A DNA stretch of 64,000 nucleotides, taken from contig CM048841.1 in assembly GCA_026545765.1 (NCBI GenBank), positions 86,968,636 to 87,032,635 of the forward strand. The letters are read 5' to 3'. Numbering within the stretch: the first letter of the stretch is position 1; every line of letters begins with the position of its first letter. Shown here one piece after another: positions 37,285 through 48,824 of the stretch. The translations under genes and the position numbers were made by a program. Under the pieces are notes generated by a model. That model was not told the origin of the DNA, ran no database searches, and saw nothing but the letters and a program-made list of their open reading frames with translations. This DNA comes from Plantago major (Eukaryota; Streptophyta; Magnoliopsida; Lamiales; Plantaginaceae).

Positions 37285-39914
37285 TTTTGTGAAGTAGTCT
37301 TGCCGGGATCTAGAAGCTGTGCCATATGCATGGTGTTGTTTTCGGATCATTCGAAGGATTGGCAGCTGTTTCTCGTTTACTATAGCGCCATTTCTGTGTG
37401 AGCCTGCCTTCAAAGAAGTAAGTGCATTTTACTACAGGTTGCTGGGAAGACATCATTGCTTTGCCATAAAATAATCGAACATATTGTGATGCTAAACTCT
37501 CTATTTCTCTATTAGCTTCAGTAACTTAACTAGTGTCATGTTGTGGATTTGATTAATGCAGTGATACTGTTTGCACTGCCACTATATCTCTGTTGTGCAA
37601 GTCTTGGACAATGTGTCTTTGTCCTAGGTTCAGTATTCTATATGTATGTTAATTGTTATAATGTTTCAACTGATACCTTTGAATTTAGTCTATTAATAGC
37701 AATTGCACATGTGCTGAGTCATCAATGTCTTTTGCCCCCTGCTAATAAATGAACAAACAGATGATCCAGCGGTCGTACTCATCTTTATCTCCTGTAGTCC
37801 TGTTAGCTTGCTTAAACCGTTAGTCCTATTTGTGACTTGGAAGTCGTCTATTTCATAGTTGAAGAATTCTTACGTAGGAAAAGGTCGACTAGCTTGCCAT
37901 GTGACTAATGTTTGGTACTATTAGTTATTTTAACTGTTAGAATATTATTTCCTTATTTGATATGGCATTTCTGTTTCACGGAAACATGTTTTTGATGCAT
38001 GCTCAAGTTGCAAATTTGATGTGCTTTTCATAGCAATTATCATTATTGACATGGGGATTTTTCTTCAATTATCAACTCAGGAGCAGAAAACATTGATTGG
38101 TGCTTTGTTGGATATGCTTTATCGTTGTAGAGTGCAAAGATGTGTTAATCATATGCACAATTGCTTTGACTCATGACCATGAAGGAATCGTGTGAAAAGC
38201 TACTTATCACTTCCTGAAAAGAATATTTTTGAGCTAGATGATACACTGTTGCTATTAGGTTTTCACACGCATGTAGTTTGTAATTTTTCCATGTAGTAGG
38301 TTCTGCTTGTGTAACTTATTTTTATTTGACATGTGCACCGTCATGAAGCTTGTAAAAAGCACTGTACTAGTCTGTATGTGTTAATCTTGTATCATGATGG
38401 CCTAATTAGGGTCGTAATACTTGTAAGCTGTATCTAGGACACACTGTACATGTTGAAGAGTCGTTGTAATAGGTGGCTTTAGCCTTTTGCACATTCTGAA
38501 GGTGTCTGTTCCTGTGTAAATCGATTTAACTGTAACTAGGGTTCTCAGATATGGGCAGACCCGTTTCAAGGAGTGGGGGTAGCTATATTTTTTTTCCAGT
38601 GCAACACCAGTGATACTCCAGCTGAGAATAATTTGGTTAGATCTTAACATCTGTAATATAGGCTTATTTTGTAAATGCGGCAATGTTTACCGTGTGGTGT
38701 ACTCCAGCCAACTTGTGTAATTATGTGGTTTGTTTGTAAGATGTATTTCTTGGCATTCAAGGAGCTTAGAGTCCTGCATTTGTAGACCATCAGATTGAGA
38801 ATTCAAGAGATGAGGCAGAATTGCAGATCCCAGTAAGTGTGAGTATGATCTTATGCATCGTCAATATCTTCTGTATTAGTATAAGTGAGCTGAAACTCAA
38901 TTTGCTCTATACTGCCTACTCTTTTGATTTCCAAGTCAATTTGAGGGAGTGTTTCTTAATGCTGTTTTGAAGTGTTTTTGGAATGTTTCAGTACTAGAAT
39001 TGTCCAGAGCTGTACTGCAATTTATCTAGAAAGTTGTGGCCATTGCTTATGGTTTGAGCCGAAAGCTTATCATCTTTTAAAATCTCAAATGACATTTGGA
39101 AAAATTTGAAGTTTTTTGCTACATTATTTAAACCTTCTAAAATTCTTTCGAAAATTTGTCCTCTAGACACTTAAAACTATAGTCTGCATACTTTTCACTT
39201 ATATTTCCAGTTTCCCTCACGTATTCCTATTAGAAAACACTCAACAAGCAAAGACATATAGGAGGTCTCTTCTATGCAAAGACATAGTAGTTCCCTGTTA
39301 TGCTTTCTGGATCTGAGGGTATTTGAAAGAGCACAGGTGGAAATCTTGCTTGGATTAGTTTGAGTCGTTCTGGCTGGCTTCTGTCTTTCAATCATAAATT
39401 TGAGATATAGATGATGCGTGTTGCCGTTGCGTATCGGAGTTTGATTAAATTATATACTGCTGCATTTTCTGATATGTGAATGTTCACTTGGGTACGCATA
39501 TATTGACTAGATACTAATACTGCACAGGTACTAACCTGGGGCTGGAACAACATTCACTCAGGTTAGCCAGACGTACGCATATTATTGACTAGGTACTAAC
39601 GTGAGGATTTAATTACCTCTTTTTAGGGCTTTTTATGGATTAATAACATAAATGATTTTCTTGATAATATATGTTGGTTTCTTGTTAAATTATATGGATA
39701 GGAGAGACTTTGTGGTTATTAGTCTTTCTTCAATATTTGGAACTTCTAGTCTATATTCTTGCTACTTGAATGTAAAACTAAATTCACTTGGCCATAGATA
39801 GTTTTATGCTAACTATATACATACTAGTAGTATTAATTTAGGTAAAAACTACTACATGAATTCCCGTACATGTACGTATATGCATAAAATGTGGATAAAT
39901 GATCTTACTTCTAT
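37285..39914. other. Long gene-free stretch after RRM gene
   Basis: The first few hundred bases are probably 3' UTR. Beyond about 37.8 kb I see only short frames and AT-rich sequence. A near-repeat of TATTGACTAG(A/G)TACTAA at about 39500 and 39585 is a small local duplication. Confidence 0.4.
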
Positions 39915-39985
39915 GCTCCCACTGTTCCGGAGGAGTTTATACGTTAGAGTTGTCGTACAATTTTAAATGTAAAATTAAATGAGTA
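39915..39985 (+). mobile_element. Solo Stowaway/mariner-type terminus
   Basis: CTCCCACTGTTCCGGAGGAG is followed by TTTATACGTTAGAGTTGTCG and a TTTTAAATG stretch. This aligns with the outer end of the mariner composite starting at 40223 (GAGGAAGCGTCATACATTAG). No partner end is seen. Confidence 0.4.
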
Positions 39986-40212
39986 AGTTTCTTGATAGAT
40001 TATTTCTAGATAAATTATCTAGAATATATTGTCATTAAAATTATCGATGTTATTAATCAAAACGTCTATTTTTTCAATATTAGTGTTTTTTTTCATAAAC
40101 GTTTTGAATGATAACATATTAACATGAATTATTTTCTTGATAATATAGATTGACCTGTAAATGAGTTATGTATATATATAGAGGCCGTCTCTATAGAGAC
40201 TTTGTCAAATCG
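39985..40212. repeat. AT-rich dispersed repeat, family B, copy 2
   Basis: It shares TATCGATGTTATTAAT, AAAACGTCTAT and ATTAGTGTTTTTTTT with 27669-27910 and ends in CCGTCTCTATAGAGACTTTG. It abuts the left edge of the mariner composite. Confidence 0.5.
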
Positions 40213-41636
40213 ATAAATGATACTCATAGAGGAAGCGTCATACATTAGAATTGATGCGATTTTATGCGAAATAGTAAAATGAATAAAATAATGCAAAATA
40301 AATAAAATAAATGAGATAATTAACATCTAATTAATTAGTAACAACTCCTCAAAAAACTAAATGCGGAGGAAATAGGTAAAGTTAAAAACATCAAATTACA
40401 TATTCTACTTCATGTTAAGTACAATACATCATTTCAATCAAATTACAATTTCACTTACCCCCAAATTACAATTTCAATTCCTCCAAAATTACAATTTCAA
40501 TTCCACGAATTACATCGGCAAGTCAAAATATACATCCATATATATCTGACCATTATCAAAAACTTACGATAGCAAACTCACTGCTCTTAAAATGAGTTCC
40601 ACTAGAAAAGAACTTTTCTTTCTTTTGAAGACAAAAGCAGTTAGTGCAGTTCTTGTTAGCAAAGCGCAACAAGTTTCCATGTCCAAATGTTCTAGGTGTT
40701 CTCTTTGCTCCATTTGGCCATGTTCTGCTTTCGAGGCAAAATTACAGATGGCCACTATGTTCAGCGATAGGCGGGCAAACCGTCACATATATTTGAAATT
40801 GCGACAAAGGCAGTTGGATGAAGGTAAACGATAAATATGTCATCTAACAAGCTTGGGAAAGCAAGAACCAAAAAGTGACTTTGGATATTGAAAAGCTTAA
40901 AAGCAACTCCTTGGGAAGAAAAACTCAATCAGGCGATGCATTTGAAGTACTCGAAGTTAGCAAGACTACGGTAGCAAGGTGGGTGAAAGATAAAAATCAA
41001 ACCACATTCAAATGCCATGAAGCCTTATCTAAGCGATGGAGGTAAATTGCTTAGGTTAGAATTTAGTTTGTCTTTGTTACATTATGATGAACAACTCAGC
41101 GTCATAAGGTTTGGAAGCATGGAGAATATTATACATATCGATGAGAAGTGGTTCTATATTACTAGACAATGAACACTATTATAAGACCCCGAAGCGCACC
41201 ACATAGGACTTGCACAAACAAAGATTTTAACAAAGGTTATGTTTGAGTGTCTTTGTTAGTAGACCACATTATCGGTGATGGTACATGTATTTGGGATGGA
41301 AAAATTGGCATGTTTGCATTCACAAAACTTGAACCGACAAAGCAAGCAAAAAAGCAGTGAAGGGGACTATGGAAGTGAAGCGATTGAATCGGTGACTAGA
41401 GATGTCATCAGAGGCGCCTAATCAATCAAGTAAGTGTACTAACTACATGGTGTAAATAAATATGGCGATTGTATGACAACATCATAATGTTTTAGATAAT
41501 AATATGTTGTTTATGCACGAAGTTATATACATAAATTAGAATGATCGACATTAAAATTAGAATGTTGTAAACTTATATCGATGTTTATATCAATTTATTT
41601 ATTAGATGCAAAATCGATTCTTTGTCTATATGTAAG

Positions 41637-42105
41637 TTACTGACAAATTACTATAATGCGTCACTTTGCGAATTAAGCGACATTTTCACAAATTTCTGAG
41701 CGGATGCTCTTATTTTCATATTTGTCATTCCTCGATCTTCATTCTCAATCTACTTGTTGGTAGAAAATAAGTTTCTTGCATTTTTCATTTGAATCATATT
41801 GCATAAAACCCTAATCTTTTGAATCGTGTTTTAGTCGATAAATTATCGCCCTCTGGTTGAATCATAACGACTTACTTCAATTTTGACTTTATCTCCGGCG
41901 ATATCCGTATAAAACTCGTCGGATCTTTCTGAAATATACCTAGGATCGATTCTCATTATCTAAGCGAACCGGAACATGCCGTTGGGAAGCGATTCCGTAA
42001 TTAAACCTTCATGAATCCATTTTTGTTCTTTCATTTCAGGTAAAACCTCCTTTTTGTATTAACTAATAGAGGAGAAAGGGTATTAGACAATTCACCTCTT
42101 TTCTT
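41637..42105 (+). other. About 470-bp insert in left arm, absent from right arm
   Basis: In the right arm CGATTGTGCCTATATGT runs directly into TATATATCATAAGTTTATAT. In the left arm the same flanks are separated by about 470 bp. The insert has a telo-box-like AAACCCTAATC, a leader-like stretch, an ATG at about 41977 ([12 protein letters not shown]) and TTTCATTTCAGGT, which resembles a splice acceptor. It resembles the 5' end of a host gene; the source is unknown. Confidence 0.5.
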
Positions 42106-42164
42106 TGTATATATATCATAAGTTTATATCCAGTTTTCACTAGCAAAAATTGAAGTTCATTTGT

Positions 42165-42278
42165 AGTGGCTAGAAGCATACAAGTACTATAGTGTGCTTC
42201 TCCATGGGTATCTGGTAACCATGTATGTAGTGGTATGATTGGTAATTTGACAGCAAAAGCAATAAAAAATCCACTACA
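42165..42278. mobile_element. Mini-insert of about 115 bp with inverted ends
   Basis: Absent from the right arm, where CATTTGTAGTTACATAACC continues. The left arm has TTGTAGTGG at one side and CCACTACAA at the other, 9-bp inverted ends. It is small enough to be a MITE remnant; the family is uncertain. Confidence 0.4.
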
Positions 42279-43055
42279 AATAACTTACTACTTTCCTCAA
42301 AAATCAGATTTCTTTATACAAAAATCATATTGTTGTACATGTTGTTTATTTATATTACAATACCCATGGAAGTTTAATTATTTATCGTCTAATCAGTTGT
42401 TCACGCTATTAAAGCGAGTGGCACATCTTAGTAAAGACATTTTCATTCAACAAGACAGCGAAGACACATTTGATAATGATCCAGTTTGAAAAGTAGCAGC
42501 TCGGATGGATTTAACATCCACCTATTTTGCCGACCTCTAACTCCCGAATACAAATGTTAATGATTTAAATTTGGTTTAGAGCTTTGCAATCGTTGCAACT
42601 CAAAAAGACATCTGATGTGGATATGCTAATTAAGCATGTGGAACTTGCTTTTCAAGAGTTGGAAGAATGGAAACTAAACAATGTCTTTTTGACATATCAA
42701 AGTTGCTTGATAGAGATCATGAAAAGAAGAGGTCACAATGACTATAATATTCCACACATGGGCAAAGAGAAACACATGAGGGCAGGGACTTTACCAAAAT
42801 TTATGGAGGTTGATTCAATATTGGTGAAGGAATGCATGGATTACCCTAACGAAAGGCAAATGTGCTTGACTATCCGGACTTGGAGACTACGATCTCGGAC
42901 ATTGGGTACTAGATCTTGTTAGGTTGGGAAAAAAAACTCCTTTTTGTATCTTTTGGACTCAACTATAGAAATGGTTGGGGTTGATTACAAAAAAACATTA
43001 CCACTCAGCCATATGAAGTGATGTTTATGCTGTAATCATATGATATCATGTCATA

Positions 43056-43540
43056 TTATATATATATATAGACCATTTTGAGTAAAGTAGAAAGATTGAC
43101 CTTTCTGGGCAACAGAAAATAGTCAGGAACCTCATTATACTCATCACAAGCTAATTCTTCCCAGGGTAAGCAAAATCCAGACCTAGAGCGGGCAGGCCCT
43201 GCTTCATCAAGTAGGCGCAGAGTCTCCTTGTTAAAAATAAGGAGATACATATCACCAATTAGTCTAAATCCCCCAAGTCACAAGTAACATATTGCATTCC
43301 AAAAATAGGCACAAAAATTGCGAATCGAACACGATGTAGCATTTCTAGCTCAAATTTGGTACCAGCGTTGGTCACGATTGCGGAGGTTGAGAGAAAGAAG
43401 CCTTGAAGCGGCGGATCAAATGTGAGGTCAAAATCAGCGTAATTGTCATCGTCTTTGTAATTTTCATAATGCGTTGTTGTCTCTGATTGGGAAGCAATGA
43501 CCGGCTGATCCTATACTATCGGAAAATAATTAGAATCATA
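43056..43540 (-). pseudogene. Unidentified exon-like segment in composite core
   Basis: On the minus strand, frames encode DQPVIASQSETTTHYENYKD with an acidic continuation (DDDNYADFDLTFDPPLQ), then GFFLSTSAIVTNAGTKFELE, and after an AG acceptor-like site ETLRLLDEAGPARSRSGFCL with PWEELACDEYNEVPDYFLLP. Residue use looks like real protein and the pieces are separated by splice-like signals. It is not transposase of any family I know, and I do not recognise the parent gene. It probably descends from a host gene caught between the two mariner arms. Confidence 0.4.
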
Positions 43541-44604
43541 AACATTAAAATTACCTTATCACTACAAGAGATGACTTTTAGTAGCGGATTTATCCATTGG
43601 TTGATTCTTGATTTTTAATAACGAAATCAATCTAGATTCGAAACATCGATACTTATTACAATTGCCAATATTTCCATTAGTATACCGTATCGGTAACAAG
43701 GTCTAATCTAGCTAGCCCCATGTAAACTATCAACATCGAAGACTTCTTTTCATATTCCGTGCCATTATCTATGAGGTAAAACATCGACAAAGCAAATTTA
43801 TTTAGCTGGAAGTGCCCATAAAAGTAAGCAGTAGACTAGCAAAATGATAACAACATAAGCGATCATCATGATGAAGAAAATAGAAAAAAAACAACTAATT
43901 TCACTTCCGGAGACTTGGTGACAAACTTACTTTCTCTTGCCGTCACTACACTGCCCTTTGAACAACCATCTTGTTTGCCCACTATCTTTCCAATTTCCAT
44001 TGATTGGTGTGGAAACCATAATTTTTGAGATTTCACTAAAACTGACCATCTTCCAGCGCCACCATCTTTATCGACCACAAGAATAGCGATTCGATGACTT
44101 GAAGAATGCGGAAGTGCATCATAAAACCTTTGAAATTACGAATCTGCAAAGATTGACGAAAAATATCAAATATGAAGAAATGGAGACCAATCATCGAGCG
44201 TTACGATTTTCTTTGGATGCATCGGTGTAGATCGAGAATTTTCGGTGTTGAGACTTCCGAAGACCAATGAAAGGGTTTCGGTCAATCTGAAACTCTGAAG
44301 ATCGGTACAAAGAAAGGAAAAAGGTAGGCCTTTCCTTAAGGAAACTAAGAGATAATAAGCTCGAGTTAAGGCGAAGTCTGAGACAATTTTGAGGATAAAA
44401 TAGTGGAGAAAAAGAAGGTGACCATTGAAATAGATAGGGCTTTTTCTCTTTTTCTATATATATGGGTTACTAGGTTTATTAAAGGTGATCTATCCATGAC
44501 GGGATGAAGCTTGGGTGAAACTAAGTGGAGGTCGAAGTGATGTTGAAGAATCGGCGGATGAGTTGTGGTTAGGGTGAAATGCCACTCGAACCCTAATTTG
44601 GTTC
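43541..44604 (-). other. Rest of composite core
   Basis: This contains a CACTA-like end at 43560 and a 70-codon minus-strand frame (43866-44078, MVDKDGGAGRWSVLVKSQKL) that may be another exon of the captured gene, since it has the same orientation as the segment below it. Nothing else is recognised. Confidence 0.35.
43560..43590 (+). mobile_element. Solo CACTA-type terminus
   Basis: CACTACAAGAGATGACTTTT followed by AGTAGCGG matches the CACTACAAGAAA..TTTTAG..CGG style of plant CACTA/CMC ends. I found no matching CTTGTAGTG end in the core. Confidence 0.4.
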
Positions 44605-45130
44605 TCCCGAAATATCATATGATTCTGACATAAACATCACTTCATATGGTGAGTGGTAATGTTTTTGTAATCAACTGACCATTTCTATAGTTGAGTTCAA
44701 AAGATACAAAAGGAGTTTTTTCCCAACTAACAAGATCTAGTACCCGATATGCGTGATCGAGTCTCCAAGTCGGATTGTCGAGCACATTTGCCTTTTTGTT
44801 AGGTAATCCATGCATTCCTTCACCAATATTGAATCAACCTCCGAGAAATTTTGGTAAAGTATATATATACATATATAATATGATATCATATGATTCTGAC
44901 ATAAACATCACTTCATATGGTGAGTGGTAATGTTTTTGTAATCAACTGACCATTCTATAGTTGAGTCAAAGATACAAAAATGAATTTTTTCCACAACCTA
45001 ACAAGATCTAGTTACCAATATACGATATCGAGTCTCCAAGTGCGGATTGTCAAGCACATTTGCCTTTTTCTTAGGTAATCCATGCATTCCTTCACCAATA
45101 TTGAATCAACCTCAGAAATTTTGGTAAAGT
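44605..45130. repeat. Tandem duplication of mariner 3' tail in right arm
   Basis: Two consecutive copies (about 44605-44860 and 44882-45130) each run ATATCATATGATTCTGACAT, ACATCACTTCATATGGTGAG, GGTAATGTTTTTGTAATCAA and on to TTGAATCAACCTC and TTTTGGTAAAG. A TA-rich spacer separates them. The copies differ by small indels, so this is not a verbatim assembly echo. Confidence 0.8.
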
Positions 45131-46753
45131 CCACCTTCATGTGTTTCTCTTTGCCCATGTGTGGAATATTATAGTCATTGTGACCTCTTCTTTTCATGAT
45201 CTCTATCAAACAACTTTGATATGTCAAAAGACATTGTTTAGTTTCCATTCTTCGACTCTTGAAAAGCAAGTTCCACATGCTTAATTAGCATATCCACATT
45301 GTATCTTTGCCTTTTTGAGTTACAGCGATTGCAAAGCTCTAAACTAGCCTAAATCATTAACATTTATATTAAGGAGTTAGGAGGTGGCAAAATAGGTGGA
45401 TGTTAAATCCATAGCTTGCTACTTTTAAATCTGGATCATTATCGAAATGTGTGTCTTCGTTGTCTTGTTGAATGAAAATGTCTTTACTAAGATGTGCGAG
45501 CCACTTGGCTTTAATAGCAGGAACAATCGATTAGGCGATAAATAATTAAACTTCCATGGGTTATGTAATAAAAATAAACAACATGTACAACAATCTGATT
45601 TTTGTATAAAGCAATCTGATTTTTGAGGAAATTAGTAAGTTATTTGGTTATGTAACTACAAATGAACTTCAATTTTTGCTAGTGGCGGATATAAACTTAT
45701 GATATATAACACATATAGGCACAATCGATTTTTGCATCTAATAGATAAATTGGATATAAACATCGATATAAGTTCTGACATTCTAATTTTAATGTTAGAT
45801 CATTCTAATTTATGTATATAACTTCATGTGCATAAACAACATATTATTATCTAAAACATTATGTTGTTGTCATTCAATCGTGATTTTTATTTACAGCTTA
45901 GAGTTAGTACTCTTACTTGATTGACTAGGCTGTCTCGGATGACATCTCTAGTCACCGATTCAATTGGCTTCACTTCCATAGTCCCCCTTTGCCTGTTTTT
46001 GCTGTTTCGTTTTGCTGGTTCAAGTTTTGTGAATCTGAACATGCGATTTTCCATCGAATACATGTACCATCAATTGCATAATGGTCTACCAACACTCAAA
46101 CATAACCTTTGTTAAAATCTTTTGTTTGTGCAAGTCCTATGTGGTGCTTGATTTAACCCGGGGTCTTATAATAGTGTTGGTTTGTACAGTAATATAGAAC
46201 CACTTCTCATCGATATGTATAATATTCTCCATGCTTCCAAACCTTATGACGTTGGGTTGTCTATCATAATGTAACAAAGACAAACTAAATTCTAACCTAA
46301 GCAATTTACCTTCATCAGTTAGATAAGGCTTCATGGCATTTGAATGTGGTTTGATTTCCTTATCTTTCACTCACCTTACTCTTGTAGTCTTGCTAACCCG
46401 AGTACTTGACCCTTGCTCTGATTGAGTTTCTTTCTTCCCGAGGAGTTGCTTTAAGCTTTTCAATATCCAAAGTCACTTTTTGGTTCTTGCTTTCCCAAGC
46501 TTGTTAGATGACATATTTATTGGTTTACCTTCATCAATCTCTTTCTTTTGGCCCCGAATATATGTGACGGTTTGCTGTCACGTTGAGCATAGTGGCGCCT
46601 CTGTAATTTTGCCTCGGCGAGGAACATGTCGTCAAATGGGCGGCGGGAACACCTAGAACATTTGGACATGGAAGCTTGTTGCAATTTGCTAACAAGCATG
46701 CAATCTGTTTTGTCTTCAAAAGAAAGAAAAGTTCTTTTTCTAGTGGAACTCAT
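45012..46753 (-). pseudogene. Mariner-like transposase, right arm (broken)
   Basis: This mirrors the left arm: MSSTRKRTFLSFEDKTDCML with CSRCS (46753-46517), MENIIHIDEKWFYITVQTNT in the frame 46370-46137, and TYQSCLIEIMKRRGHNDYNI plus PHMGKEKHMKVDFTKISEVD in the frame 45278-45012. The blocks lie in separate frames. The copy lacks the 470-bp and 115-bp inserts of the left arm, so it better reflects the ancestral element. Confidence 0.82.
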
Positions 46754-47121
46754 TTTAAAGCGGTGTGAGTTTGCTCTTAAATTTTGATAATGGGCCTTTG
46801 TATATATGGATGTATATTTTGACTTCTTGATGTAATTGGTGGGAATTGAAATTGTAATTTTGGAGGAATTGAAATTTTAATTTGGGGGTAAGTGAAATTG
46901 TAATTTGGATTGAAATGATGTATTGTACTTCGACATGAAGTAGAATATGTAATTTGATGTTTTTAACTTTTACCTATTTCCCTCAGTTTAGTTTTTGGAG
47001 GGAGTTGTTACTAATTAATTAGATGTTAATTATCTCATTTATTTTATTTATTTTGCATTATTTTATTTATTTTACTATAAAGCTGTATTGCTTAATGTAT
47101 GAAGTTATAGGAATGAGGGTA

Positions 47122-47481
47122 ATTTTATTATTTGTTAGCATATGTATCATAGAGTAATTTTCAGTTTTATACAAGGATTTTTAGGTGAACTTATGTAAGG
47201 CTTAAAACCACATGTATAAATTTGGGTGGGCTGGATATAGACCACAAAGCCATAGATAATAACTAACTTGGTTGACCTTAAATAGTTATGTGGTGAAATT
47301 AAAAATAGTAATTTTGCATGGCCACCCTTACATTTCTGATCCGTAACACATGCAAATCCACCTATATATCTCTTCACGTCCACTTCCATATCCCTCAACC
47401 TGCAGTGATTTAACAAAATTACTGCAATCTAAACAAAAAAGTAGAAAAACAAAAGAAAAAAACCACAAAACCAATAATAAA
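47122..47481 (+). promoter_or_regulatory. Presumed promoter of the arabinogalactan-like gene
   Basis: CCTATATATCTCTTC at about 47361-47375 is a plausible TATA element about 110 bp before the start codon. An A-rich leader follows. Confidence 0.45.
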
Positions 47482-47764
47482 ATGGGAAAACAAATCTTGG
47501 CTGTTGCTCTCGTCTTCTTTGCCATGGTTGGTATGGCTGCGGCAGCAGCTTCCAAGCTCCTTCCCCAGACGAGCCGATTCAGTTCGAGAAAGACTTTGGC
47601 TCTCCATCCGGTAGTGCCGTTGATGCTGCACCTGTTGGTGGGCCCGTTGGTGCGGAGTGTTCCCTGACCTCACCCCGGCAGTTGCTCCGGCGTCTAGCAG
47701 CGCCGCACTTGGTGTTGCTACTTTGACCGCTGGTGTTGCTGTTGGTTCATTCTTCTTCTTCTAA
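47482..47764 (+). CDS. Small secreted arabinogalactan-like / BCP1-like protein
   Basis: The product starts MGKQILAVALVFFAMVGMAA, a clear signal peptide ending near AAAAS. The mature part reads, across frames, DEPIQFEKDFGSPSGSAVDA, APVGGPVGAE, FPDLTPAVAPASSSAALGVA and a hydrophobic end TLTAGVAVGSFFFF. Pro/Ala/Ser-rich cores with a C-terminal hydrophobic tail suit GPI-anchored arabinogalactan-like proteins such as the anther BCP1 type, about 94 residues. Two frame breaks (near 47552 and 47662), each consistent with one lost G, must be bridged to reach the stop at 47762-47764. Other short Ala-rich secreted peptides remain possible. Confidence 0.6.
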
Positions 47765-48824
47765 ATGGAGAAACTTGTAATAAAAGGAAAAAAAATGGTT
47801 ATAGTGTTATAAATAAAGGTGTTTGTTACATCTTGTATCCCAATTGTGGAGTGAATAAATGGAAAAAAACAAGAATTTGAAACGAAAATTTTGATCGATC
47901 AAGTCTTTGATTTATTTATCAAGTAGTGGTGAAGGTTAAGTTGTGGTTTTTGTAACTTGTGGAGTATTGAATTAGTGGAAGTTTGTGCAATTTACCTCTG
48001 GTTCATGATGAATAAATTAACTTTTGATGTTTCAAATGGAGTATTCTCTTTACGTACTTTTCTCGTCTTTAAATATAGGAGTATATATTTTTTCTTTCTC
48101 TTTTTAGTTTTACCCTTTCTTTTGTGCTTAAAGGTGACATTTATGGTTAGAGGTTCATCATTAAAATGACACTCTTATGAATTCCATTTAAACTGGGAAA
48201 ATGTCGTTAAAATCTAGCTTTGTAAAGAGATTGTTATCTTGGAGGATTGATATGAAAAGATTTAGGCTACATTATTTTCATCTTGAAATTAATTTGATTT
48301 AATTGATTCAGTTATTGATTCGATTCTATTTTGCTTAGTTTATTTTATCTACAATTGATTCGATTATCTTGAGACAAAGAGAACAAAGCCTTAATTACAC
48401 ATATTCATATGATCGAGATTGAATTGCCAAAATAGACTCGTCAAAATTTATATCCCAAAATAGCCTTTCACAAATTTTATTTACTTTTATAGCCTTATTT
48501 ACCAAATAGCATTCCTTGATAGATGATATAATGTCACAAAAGAAGCCAACTATAAGTGCCATAATATTTTTAACAAAAGCGTATCATTTGTTCATCAAAA
48601 TAAATGCTTGCAAAATAACATGAATTATATTACTAATAAAAGGCACATAACCTCTCGAACTATAAAAATTGCACCAAACCCGTCCATCTTATTTTGTTAA
48701 TTTCTGACAATATTAGTATTGTTATTAAATGCGAGACTTTTTTTTTTTTTTTTATATATGTTTACTACAAAACTAAAATTAAAAGTTAAAGTTGAAATAA
48801 ATAAAGTAAAATGAAGCTTTTTAT
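47765..48824. other. Downstream and intergenic DNA
   Basis: The first 100 bp with AATAAA-like words are probably 3' UTR of the arabinogalactan-like gene. The rest shows no gene. Confidence 0.45.

Larger units (their letters stand above)
40592..42922 (+). pseudogene. Mariner-like transposase, left arm (broken)
   Basis: Plant mariner-like transposase remnants lie in order: MSSTRKELFFLLKTKAVSAV with a CSRCS cluster (40592-40834); an HTH-to-DDE linker with LRLEFSLSLLHYDE (about 41045-41095); ENIIHIDEKWFYIT (about 41120-41165), whose D is the first catalytic residue in plant mariners; DGKIGMFAFTKLEP (about 41290-41335); and FLTYQSCLIEIMKRRGHNDY with NIPHMGKEKHM at 42584-42922. Stops and frame changes interrupt it, and about 1.1 kb of intron-like and inserted DNA (41440-42560) separates the last two blocks. 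It is inactive as read. Confidence 0.82.
40223..47119. mobile_element. Composite of two inverted mariner-like elements
   Basis: The left arm (40223-43060) reads on the plus strand and the right arm (44605-47119) on the minus strand. Both have their 5' ends outward and 3' ends toward a 1.5-kb core. The arms share the outer terminus (TCATACATTA close to both ends), the same AT-rich leader, the start MSSTRK, the HIDEKWFYIT block and the C-terminal block with HNDYNIPHMGKEKHM. TA lies on both outer sides (40221-40222 and 47120-47121). Neither arm shows a 3' CTCCCTCC-type terminus. Two copies may have inserted as neighbours, or the whole may have moved as one unit between its outer ends. Confidence 0.75.
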
